From Ustulina deusta (Eukaryota > Ascomycota > Sordariomycetes > Xylariales > Xylariaceae): a DNA stretch of 64,000 nucleotides. The stretch is from the NCBI GenBank assembly GCA_023159155.1, contig JAJNNX010000058.1:186001-250000 (forward strand), in the 5' to 3' direction. The position numbers and the translations under genes are program-made. Shown here piece by piece: positions 23,625 through 34,500 of this stretch. Below the pieces are notes generated by a model. That model made no database searches and was not told the DNA's origin. It was given only the letters and a program-made list of their open reading frames with translations. Every line of letters begins with the position of its first letter. The first letter of the stretch is position 1.

Positions 23625-24502
23625 ATCTCATGGTTCGTAACCCATGCACGGATTGAATGGCGTATGATGCGCCATGTCCTGAATGATCACAAGACGACAA
23701 GCCTCCGGAGGGCCATTTCGAGCGGAGCTTGTGAAGTCGTGAGGAATGCGACACGAATCTCGGACAAGGCAAGAAGTCGAGAAGCATGAGAGAATAAATG
23801 TCAGACCAAGACTGTGGCTGAGCTTTAACACAAGGGTTCCGTTAGTTTGGGTTACCTACAGCAGCCTGCATGCCAGGGAGCACCTTGGAAATGACCCGTA
23901 TTAGGTACCTACCAGCAATAATAATTGTTCCCACGCTATTAACTGACAACTGAAATCGCCATGCTCAACGATGTGGAAGACGAGAAGGATACAAGAAGGT
24001 GTTTTATCCTCATAGACCGACCGGGAAACATGGTCAGATACTGAAGAACTTTGCCCAGCATCGGTCTACAGAGTAACAACAAGGCAAATTTTCAGTGCTT
24101 CAGGGGACTGACAAGGCACAATAGGCTGCATTAGCCTGACGGAGCTGATCGCGAAGGGGGCCATGCCGTGGGGGGGGGGGGGGGGTTGTTGGTGATCCGT
24201 AGTGGTATCTTAAATCAGACTGCATGAGGACCCAATCACCTCCTGCCAGCCGATCGTTGGTTTGTGCAGTTGTTAGTACTGCACCCCGCGAATGGCAGAA
24301 CGCCTTATTTGTATGCATCGAAAGTCCTAGATAGGCAGGCAGGCAGTGCTAAGAGGCAACTCGAGAGGCCTCAATCCCTTCGAGACTAGTGCTTACATGA
24401 TGCTTCTCCCAGGCACACGGCTTCCGATGAAAAGCAAGATATTCCCAACGCAGACGATATTATTGTAAAAACGAATTTGGTGAAGCCGGCTCACGAACAC
24501 AT
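23625..24502. other. Shared promoter region between kinase and HeLo-like pseudogene
   Basis: Divergent intergenic region of about 0.9 kb with no gene-like frame. It includes a 16-base G run at 24170-24185. Confidence 0.5.
24170..24185 (+). repeat. 16-base poly-G tract
   Basis: An uninterrupted run of 16 G in the divergent promoter region. Such a run is length-unstable and can form a quadruplex between strands; any regulatory role is speculative. Confidence 0.8.
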
Positions 24503-25730
24503 ATGATGTCTGCTGAGCTGGGACTCGCTATCCTCGGGGCGATAGACGTGGGTTTGAGGTAAGATGGGTCCTAGCGGAGCTATCAATCATCAAAAACTAA
24601 TCAGGTTAGGTATGGAAAGGAATTGCGAGAATTATGTTCCGCGTTGAGCAGTGCAGAGAGCGAGATCTCAGAGCGAAATCTGAGGCTAGACAACGGCTGC
24701 TACCGATGTATCGCTCAATTGCAGTTCTTAAACCAGATCCAGCATATCATGGACGACGGTCATCGAGAGCTGCAAGAGCGAACATTACACATGCTTATTG
24801 AGAAGCTGACGTTGGCGAAGGCCCTGCTGCGGAGCATCGTCACGACTCAACTCGGCGATGGCGACGCTGGAACCGGGGTCACATTCATTTCCAAAGTCAT
24901 CAAGTACGCATTGCGGAAGGACAAGCTTGACGAAGCGATCGAGGCACTCGAGACATGGCAACGGCTCTCGGATCCCTCGTGGTTCTCATTTTTAAGATTA
25001 AAGACGAAAGACTTGAAAACGCGCTGACGACGAAGGAGTCTATATCCACGCTGCCAATCGCATCAATAACATCAATCCGCGCAAATCTATCCCGCAAAGG
25101 ACCTGAATTGGCCCCCGCGCCAGCGCTGGCGTTATCTGCCGAAACACTCGGCACGATGGGCATCACAAAAATCCCTATGTCGTCCTGTAGGCTTGCCAAG
25201 AGTTGCAGGTCCGACAAAATGACCATCTACATACTGGAGGGTGTCAGACTGCAACACCCTGATTTATATCAGCACACAAAAAGGGACATCCGAAATTTGG
25301 CCCGAAGACTCCAGCATAACGAACCGCGGACATTCAATCTTCTGTCCTGCAAAGGCTTCGTTTCAGAACGAGCTAATCTGCACAACGCATCTCCGGTTAG
25401 GTTCACAATTGTCTCGCGGGTACCCCCTGATTCTGTCGACCCTCGTAGCCTACGAGACCTTCTTCTTAACACAACGCCGGATTCGTTATCAGAAAAGTTC
25501 CTCTTGGGCCGCGATCCGTGCAATACAGCTCGGGGCGTTGAGTGAGTATGCATCGTCCGGCAAAGAGCCTAGAACTACACCCTTGCGAGATCCCTGTTAC
25601 AATTTACGAAATACCCTCGTTGTTCTGGCACATGGCACTTGGTTTCGTGACAACGACCACGGCCGCCCTGAACTTATCCATCTCGGTACACCAGGGTGAA
25701 TGGGCGCGGTTCATGCTAGGGAGAATATAA
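24503..25730 (+). pseudogene. HeLo-like / protein-kinase-like fungal protein, broken by several frameshifts
   Basis: Exon 24503-24558, an intron (GTAAGA to TTAG, 24559-24609) and an exon from 24610 encode an N-terminal helical region starting MMSAELGLAILGAIDVGLR, then a long helix, then LETWQRLSDPSWF. This is the layout of a large fungal family with a HeLo-like N-terminus followed by a kinase-like region, implicated by its relatives in heterokaryon incompatibility and cell death. After DPSWF the frame ends at 25027, but the +1 frame carries on with family-like FKIKDERLENAL, then IRNLARRLQHNEPRTFNLL and SLRDLLLNTTPDSLSEKFLL up to 25545. The break maps to the T run at 24989-24993. Further shifts near 25510-25560 scatter the rest over two more frames (QLGALSEY; ISVHQGEWARF). 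The kinase-like C-terminal part is missing. Not functional as it stands. Confidence 0.65.
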
Positions 25731-27142
25731 TTTGGATTACTGACTAGGATATCCTCACTCTGAACGGGAGACTTTACGCCATTTTAAAACGTATTAAGTC
25801 TCCACCTGGTCCACCTCTGCCAACACGTCGAGATCCAACCGGTTACAGGATCTCCCTGATCAGAAGCTCGTACAACACCGATATCAACAGCTACCACCGT
25901 TATCGATGCTGTCATTGTCAGGTATGGCGCCACCAGCGCTACTGTTGCTCTCAATATTCTGTATGACAGCGCTTTACGGTAGGTGCTCTATGAAACCCTC
26001 AACTCATTACCAATGCATAGGGAGATTGGCTTGAAAATTTGTTCAGAAATCTCTCGTTGGATATAAATAGACCCGATCCCCCCATCTAGACTTATGTGTG
26101 ACATCCATTTATTTTCAAAGCCATCATGACTTAGGAGGCAATCTACTGTAAAACACAGTGTCCGGGCCACAATAATAGCTCCAAGACGACGTTTTGGTCC
26201 GGTTTGGAAAGAAGCGATAGGATTCCTAGACCATATTCCAGCGCGCTTTACTGCTAATAATGGAAACCCCAGGGAATTTTACTCAATGGCATCTTGTCCT
26301 AACTTTAGAGCGATAAACTTGATACGATAAGTATGAGGGATGCTAGATACAAGTATTCGCTCAGTCACACGCTTAGGTGTGATATCTCCACGATCTCTAC
26401 CTAACTGAGGGGCGGGGGGGGGAGGGACAGTTCAATGCATATTCCATAGGGGATATTGACCAGCTTCTTTGATCCTAGGGTTACTATCCGGAAGCATGAA
26501 ACCGGCAAAGGCGTGGAAGTGATATTCATAGGCTACGGCTGCCTTGTGGACAGTTGTAAAGGGCGGCGACATCAAACTGTGAAGGGGGCCCAGCAGGGCG
26601 GATCTTCGATATTCGCCCTGAATTGTTGGCTAAGAGTTGCTCTGTGGCGCCACACAAGTTTGACAGGGAAAATTTGGTCGCGTCTTTTGCCTGTGAACCA
26701 TGATTCCGTTGGTACGTACAGGGATTGTCTGTGGCTGAGACATTTTATCTTCGTCCTAAAGTTATTTCTACAACAAGAACTATCAGTAATCTAGCTAAAG
26801 TCAAGCATTATTTAAAGCGAGTAGAGAGTACATGATGTTGGCAGCCTCGGACACCTTTGCTCCCAACTCTTCTACATTTTCTTTTCATTAGTTGTAATGT
26901 GTGCAATTTGCGCTGGCGCTTTGCACATAACCCTTCCATTCTCGTTGTCTACTCAAGAAAAGAACAAGCTGCATTATACACGATCTTTTCACCCGTACCC
27001 CACGCAGATTTCTACTTCGCGGTATAAGTCCCAAATCGTTACTTATGTATTTCTGCCCCCTCGTTCGTTGCACTACTTTATACAACGTAGTCTTAGCACA
27101 CGTTGCGCGTAGCCAATTACGTACCACCCATACGCCTTCGTC
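25731..27142. other. Intergenic, no supported gene
   Basis: 1.4 kb with no motif-bearing frame. The pseudogene upstream lacks its C-terminal part, so this may be its eroded remainder, but I cannot align anything here. A G-rich run (GGGGCGGGGGGGGGAGGG) lies at about 26411-26427. The last few hundred bases are the glucanase promoter. Confidence 0.45.
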
Positions 27143-28522
27143 ATGGTCGGGTTTAAGATCATGCGCACGGCACTTGCTGTAACATTTTGGTATGGTATGG
27201 CCCTCGCAGCCAGTCGCCAGCATTGAGTGCACCGCACCTTGCGGCACACTATCAATTCGCGTTCCAATGCAAACGTTGAGCCTTTCTTGGTTACATTCAC
27301 GGCTCTACACCCGGGCCCAAATTCCGCGCTCCCAGTCGCCAAACCTCATACTATCTCGGCCTATCTTGTTGGGGAGGCCCCGAGTTCTGTGGGTCCTGCA
27401 CAACATGTTGGGTTTGTTGCTCAACAGTCTAATGGCGGATCGACCAAGTACTTCACGCCACCTTGCAATACAACCCCGAGAGTTGTGAGTGCTGCACCGG
27501 CCACCCTAAGCTGGAAGGTTGGGTCTGCCGCGACTGGCTTCAAGACTCCGGGAAGTGTTAACAGCGGTCGTATTTATATTGTTGCCGATGGTTACCTCAA
27601 TTTCTACACGAGCCAAGACAAGCAGATTATCCAACCAGATCCCCATAACCCGTCTGATATTGCTAGTCGGGAGCTTTGGGGGTTCATTGAACTTACACAC
27701 GCTAAAGACCCCAGTAATGGCGATGAAAACATGGTAGTTAATCTATCATTCGTCGATTGGGTCAGTCTTCCATTAGGTATGAGCGTAATATCCCGAGGGG
27801 AAAACGGCACGGAAAGCGTGGCGATTGGTGGTCTTGAATCTGACGGCCTTGTTCGAGTTTGCGAAGCATTGTCTGCTCTCGACAGCTTCTGGCCTAAACT
27901 ATGTATGAAATCACCTAACAACACTCCGCTTCGGGTTATGTCGCCAGAAAAATACGCCAGTATCTATTCAGATGACAAAGATGCGGCTAACTATTACGAG
28001 CCCTATATCAACACGACCTGGGAGAAGTACAAGGATGTTGACCTAAAAATCAACACTCAAGTTGACGGTCCGAGCTCCGACAATAAGGTTGATAATGGCC
28101 GGATAGTTACATGCCGCGTTGGCCGCTCAGATGATATTCTTCACTGCGATAATGAAGCCGGGGATTTCGTGCGTCCCGTCTCAAGAGACATTTATGGATG
28201 TGCTTCAGGTCCATTCGCAAACCCTACAAATGGAGCTACAGAGTCGTGGTCACGCGCACGAGTTAGGCCACGCCTCTGCGCTGCCTTCGTCCGTTCGACG
28301 CTCCATCTTGACGGCGTTCAGCCTTCTCATGATGTCGGCCCTGACAAGTATTATCAGGAGCCTATCACAAACCACTACTCTAGGGTAGTTCACGAGAATC
28401 TCATTGGTGGCTTGGGATACGCATTCAGCTATGACGACGTGAATCCTAGCAGTGCTGAGAATTCAGCTGGCTTGGTTTCGACGGCGCACCCCTTACGGCT
28501 AGATATCCATATCAATATTTAG
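27143..28522 (+). CDS. GH64 family beta-1,3-glucanase with an in-frame stop after the signal peptide
   Basis: The long frame encodes a glycoside hydrolase family 64 (thaumatin-like fold) protein, expected to be secreted and to cut beta-1,3-glucan. Family landmarks in order: GSVNSGRIYIVADGYLNFYT, WGFIELT, NLSFVDWVSLPLGMS, KLCMKSP with TPLRVMSPEKYA, NTTWEKYKDVDL, DIYGCASGPFA, RPRLCAAFVRSTL, TNHYSRVVHE and GYAFSYDDVNPSS. The likely catalytic acids are the Glu of WGFIELT and the Asp of SFVDW (inferred from the bacterial family). The frame has no ATG of its own at its start. In the same phase at 27143 is MVGFKIMRTALAVTFWYGMA, a good signal peptide, separated from the rest by one TGA at 27224-27226. 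The gene is therefore a near-intact pseudogene or is rescued by splicing: an in-frame 141-base intron, 27195-27335, would remove the stop. Confidence 0.75.
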
Positions 28523-31500
28523 AATGTTTCGACATCAGGTTCATATCACTACCTTGCGGAGACGGTGTTCAGGCTCCCATTACAGTGACTGTCACCACTG
28601 TTATTCGGACTTATTATGCTGGATAAAAGATGAACGACAAGTGATATGAGCAAGGAGTGAACAATTGCTTTCACTTTGCTTGCATGCAATCACAGAGCCC
28701 ACACTGAGTCTGTAACTCCCTCTTAACATTACCCTCCTAGAATACTAAAGCTCCGGCTTTAATAGTAAGCTCGGAAAAGTACCAACAGGCAATTTCTGTG
28801 GACATCTAGTCCAGATCTGTTAGAACAAGGGGTGACGCGACGTGAAGGGGCATTATATTCCAAGAACTAGCAATCTGTATTGAGTACAACTTGAAGAATA
28901 TGCCAAGAAGGCCTAGAAGAGCTATATGTTGAAGCGAACAATGTGAGTAGGCTCAATTATATGAGGTAATCACCTTTCCCTTATACTAAGAGTGAGCCGA
29001 TACCTACAATCCCTAGCATAAATACCTTTAATTTTAACGGGGGAACTAGATGATCATAGGAAAATATAATCCAATTCAGGGGCAATAACTAAGTAAAAGA
29101 GTATAATTGTTTTAATACTTCCTTCGCCATCTTCTATACTTTTCGGTGTTCAACGCACTTTCAACTATTCAACTACAAGGTCGCTATACACCCCTTTTTC
29201 AGTAACTTCAAGTTCCATTCACTCCGGCTATCTTTCGGCTATAGGTCGGCAATATCTATAATAGACCTTGGCGAAATATCCTCGAACAAGATCACACGGC
29301 AAACTGATAACATAGAGGGAAACCGAGCAATGCACAGGGACAAGGATAGGGATGGCATATGAGAACTATGCACATGTTGCAATTGATGAATGAAAAGTGG
29401 TCTTGAAACCGCTGCGCAATGACTTCTTGCCCCAAACACTGTGAATATTGTGAATAACGGCCAGAGGGTCGCGAATTCCTCTTAATATTTTTTTAGTCAT
29501 ACCAAATACGTATCTACTCCTATGTAGAATTACTCCACTTCTCAAGGTAGCGCTGGAAACTAAGCAACTCACCGGCTGCAGAAGTGTTAGTAAGTACTTG
29601 CGTACGTGTATTTACATATGTATAGTGTATATATTGGGCTAGGGCATTTTCTACTTTGTGTGTTTCTAGAGTAATAGCTCGCAGATACGTAGTTTGCATT
29701 AGGTATCCATGGAACTATCTAGTTATAACAAGGGCTAAAACGAGACTACACTCAAATTACAAATAATCTTATAAGATGCTAAAAGGTCCCCACGGCCTCA
29801 CAGAAGCTTCCACTGATGAGGTAAAAACATCAAGTTTATCTATATAACTAACCATCCGTCCTCGGAGCCTAGCGAGGCCGGCAATTGTCTCAATTTCAAG
29901 CCAGGGCTGAATAGTTGAAGCCCGAGACATCAATTGTTCCCTATAGTGAAGACCGATGCTTAGTTCCCGGGCATATCTCGCGCGTATACCTGTCGGACAC
30001 TACTAGTACACCCGATGGAGATTCCTGGGTACCCTCGAGGGCAATATACGATATTCTGAAGCCTTACGGTTCGGCCCACCTTTCCGTCACAGCATCAAAG
30101 CAGCCAGAAAGACCGAATATACAAGAGTTATATACTATAGAACAACCGAAAACAAGGGATCAAGTACCTACATACCGGCCCATACGTTTTTCTCGTAATC
30201 CCAGGCATACATTACAACACCTTTTTTCTTCAAGTTGAAATATCTACTATTCGGGACTTTAGGGGTGCTGATTGAAGTGGCGACTGTCATGACAGTTAAA
30301 CTACAGGCGACGACCCAGCTATGATTCTGAGATAAAGTTTAAAAGATATCAATTGTGATCTGATAAGACCTATTACGAGCTTCAAATCTGGCGCTACGCT
30401 ACCTATTCGGTCGTACTCATGTGGCGTATACACATGGGCGTCAAGGAGCTAATATAGAATGCACAGATCTCGACATAGGCGGGCAAAAGAGCACCATGAG
30501 AGGTATCAATGGGACGGAAGCGGGATAACCGACACGTTGTTCAAGATGCCGGCATACCCTTGTTAAAAAGTCTCTTGTGTATCAATCTCTGCTGGGCAGG
30601 CACTTACGTGGCTGTACGGTTAAGATAACGGGAACATGCATGCGGCCAATAACACCAGCCTCAGGTGGATTGAACCCAGCGATTGGCGCTCCGAACTCGC
30701 GCTATTGCGATCCAAAGCAAGGGTCTACTAGTAATTTCATGGAACGGTATTGCCGCCGATGGCTGGGACCGCGAGACGTATGTAACGGACGTAGGGGTTA
30801 TCAGTCATACAGCCCCGGTTTGCGCCAGCGCTTGCGCTATTCTAATTTACACCACCTATGGCATGGAGGACGAGATAGTGCCATAACATACAACAGTCAA
30901 GTTTGCGCAAGCTTCACGCAAATCTAGAAATAAGTGTGGAATTATTACCGTGCCTGTGGCAGAACGCACACATTGGTCTGGTAATGAAACCAGGAGTTGA
31001 TGCATTGGGGGGCTGAGGTTGCTCCTGGGTATGAGATTTCGCGGGGGAAACTCGGTGAGCAAAGCCTGTCATGTAACTAGCAGAGCAAAGAAAGTGTTTT
31101 TTTATATGATAGCAGAGATGGCCAGTGTGTAGTCATACCTACCCTAACACGTTTACTTGTTCTAGGCCTTTCTATTCTCTTGGTATTACCCCTATATGTA
31201 TGGTTGCAACTCCTGAGTCATCGTGCATTGTTTCAAACAGCCACACATGTACTTGGGACTGTAGTAATTCCGCTATCTGGATCATCATGCGCCCAAGGGT
31301 GTAGATTATGCATGTTTCATTGGATCATGAACTATTGGCCGGCGCGGTATCGCAATGGCGTCGGGGCTCCGTCTAATATTGTGGAGCCCGGAGTTTGGTC
31401 ATTCGCACCGGGTTAAGCTGCGGTCGGGGTCGGGTAGAATAACGGAGATACGTTTGACTTGTCATATTATCTATCCCTTTTCATAATAATAATCTGATAT

Positions 31501-34500
31501 GTAGCATTTTATCACCCTTTCACATACCCTGGATTTCGCCCATATTTCCGGAGTCATACTTCATTAGCTAATTACTTAGTCATATTGTCATCCTCGGCAT
31601 GCCAACTCTTGCCAGGAAAGTAGCGGGTAGCACTGCCCCAGAGCTAACCCATCAGTTTCTAGGCTTGTCTCTTGAGCCGTGCTAAGTCGAATGATCTCAT
31701 CTCATGCTTGGATCGCATTCCCCTGCCCAGAGCAAACGTTCCTGACTGACAAGCCTTCAATACCGGAGACGTTCAACCCAGTAAGGTCATATCAGCCACG
31801 GTCGATCATACTGGAAGTACTACCAAGATTGATATTTGAGGCCAAGGTTAGCCTAAGGTAACGGGGTTACAGTGACATGTAACAAATTAAGCATCCCAAT
31901 CGTAACTTATACTCTACTTGGCGCGGGTATGCTGGCAAGGAAAATGAGAAGCCTATCTAACAAAGAGCCCCAATGATCATTCCTGCTTCTTCCCGCGCCT
32001 CCAACCCCACAATTTCGAGAGCAGCGTAAACCTCATCAGCGAGTTGATCGACTTTGCTGACGTCAAGAAAGATACTCTAGCCCAATCAGCTCCGAGCTGG
32101 GTAAGATAACAGAACGGGAAGACGGGAGAGCCGCCGTTGCTACCTAATGTTCGGGGCCCGGACTCCGGACCGTATCGCCGAGAGCACGAACGACGCCGAT
32201 CTTACATGCATACAGATGAGGACTTCACGGATCGACATGACACTGGGATCCTTTCCTACGGATCTCTCCGATGTCCAACCTCGGCCGTCAGGCTCGCGGA
32301 GTCGCTCTAGTACTATGGCAAGTGCGTATTCGCCACCGATGTTAAGTCGGGCGGTTGTCTGAGCGAACCCTGGTGTTTTTGGCTTTCCCGATACTCTTCT
32401 CTGGATTCAAGAGAAGTAGAGGGTTTAGTTATTCTTCAAAAAAAAGGTTATGCCTGAGTTACCCAGTGTAGATCTTAGAACCCAGAAAATTGATTATAAG
32501 ACGAGAAGGAAATATCAACTCTAAGAGCGGGTTGGGCGCCCAATACGTAGACGGGATCCCGTGTACGCAGTAATCGGAGCACCATATGGTCACGAGATGT
32601 GCTTAAGGTGTTAAGTTGTTGACATTATTTAACCCGAACCTAATAGCGCCGGAATATTCATTATAGAAAATTATGTAGGATGTAGATAGAATTTCTAATA
32701 CTCTACAGATAATTAGCATCGCATGTAACCTACCTCTAGCTTACCGTTGCATGCCTACCAAACATACCACCAATATATCCCTGTCCATCATGTGTCCGTA
32801 TAGGTACGGGTGGTCCATGATTATCTAGTAAGAAAGATGCAAGGATACGATAACCTTAACTCGCGGGCGTTCAAAACATCCCCCACGATTCCGTGACAGT
32901 TATTCTCGTATGCCGCGAAGACAGAGAGCTCTAGTAGGCACAGGGTGCCAGCGTGCGATCATGAGGGAGTCGTAGGAACACAATATTGAGTAGCACGGTG
33001 CAACGACCCCCTCATGAACGCAACAACCATCGCTACCATCATATCATCTGAGATGGTATTGAAGTCTTGAATGGGTCATAAGGATAGCATTCACACTCCT
33101 TGCTTAGTGACTCTGTAAACTCAGCTCGGTGCTTGGCCTAAGAAGTAATAAGGTTGTAGTTACATCACTCTGCAGAACGACGTACCATCGACAGTTCTTG
33201 GATCATTCCCCCATTTCCGAGCAAGGTTGACCCAATCCAGTGCGTGGGTTGGGGGTCTTCCCATCTAAGGATATGTCCATGGTATATTCAGCATTTTCCC
33301 TTTTTACTGCATACTTCCCAAGGTTGAGTGTTACCCTCGCATTTTGGTGGGGCTTGTGACCGGGTCTCAAGACAGAATAGGTACCATTCTTACATACCCT
33401 ATAGGTAACCATAAAAAATGGGACTTCTAGTTCGACGCGTCCAGTAGATAGTGGGCTATGGAGTAGGTATACCGTGCAAAAGCGGTACTGGCCGCCGCCG
33501 ATGTCGTGCGGTCTGTGGGGATCTGGGGTTGAGGCAGCTAGGTTTATAGATACAGTAGGTGTGAATGATCAGGACGGGAAGCAAGACATGCATTGGTGGA
33601 GAAAACGCGCCAAAACCAACACTTGTAGTGGTGGTGGATTGGAACATATGAACTCATTTTTACGGCAACTTCTCCGCATCGAGCTCCTTGGGGTGGCCTC
33701 TGGACCAGCACGAGCTGTGTCGGTTGCGGCGGGAAACTCAATTGGAGATTTCTCGGGGGGTTGATCCGTCGTCTTGTAACGTAGGTTCCCGTCATTTAGA
33801 GTTAAACGGCAGTCGAGAGGTATGGGTGGCAAGCAGTCATAAGACTGTAGAAGCCCACCGCCACCAGCTTCATAACCTTATGTCTTTCCACATTCGTACC
33901 AAAGGCTGCATTGTAGTGGTGGGCAGCGCAAGAAGGCACCTACTTGGGTACGCTTGTTCAGGCGCCGCGGCACCGAGGACCCATACCATTAAGCGCCGAA
34001 ACGGACGATGTGTGCTGTATCTCTCTGGTATCATGCGACAGAGGCGCTCGTATGAGTTCGTATCGGGTAGGATGCAAAGTTAAGGCGGGTGTTGGAAGGC
34101 ATCAAGTCCAATTCCAGCCCTTCGACAAGCTGCGGCTATCTCAGCTTCAGCATCTGTCCGTAGGGGAGACGTGGGTTCTCAGCATGACATCAAGATGAAT
34201 ATCGGATGACGGGGGCCTTTGTTGTCGACAATAACGAAATGTCGAGGGCTTCTATTTCTTTGTCGCCGATCATCTCACGAACAACAGGAACTTTTTTTTT
34301 TGTTTCAGCGGAAGGGCTTGGCGCATCACATGTGAGAGACAATGTGAGGGAAAACGTCGGAGGTGAAACACTGATAAGATGTGAATCACAAAAAATTATA
34401 CGATGGGGAAGCCTGTCTTTGCGAAGGCCTCTCCCAAAAGGGGCGAACGGAGTTGTACACACATGCGCACACACGCACGCATCGCATTCTGTTGCAGCCG

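Noticed and set aside
29915..30238. 107-codon plus-strand frame
   Set aside because: No start context, domain or neighbouring exon could be supported.
30577..30927. 116-codon frame with Cys/Arg-rich sequence, and an overlapping 67-codon frame
   Set aside because: Briefly resembled secreted Cys-rich or chitin-binding sequence, but no Cys spacing fits a known family and there is no signal peptide.
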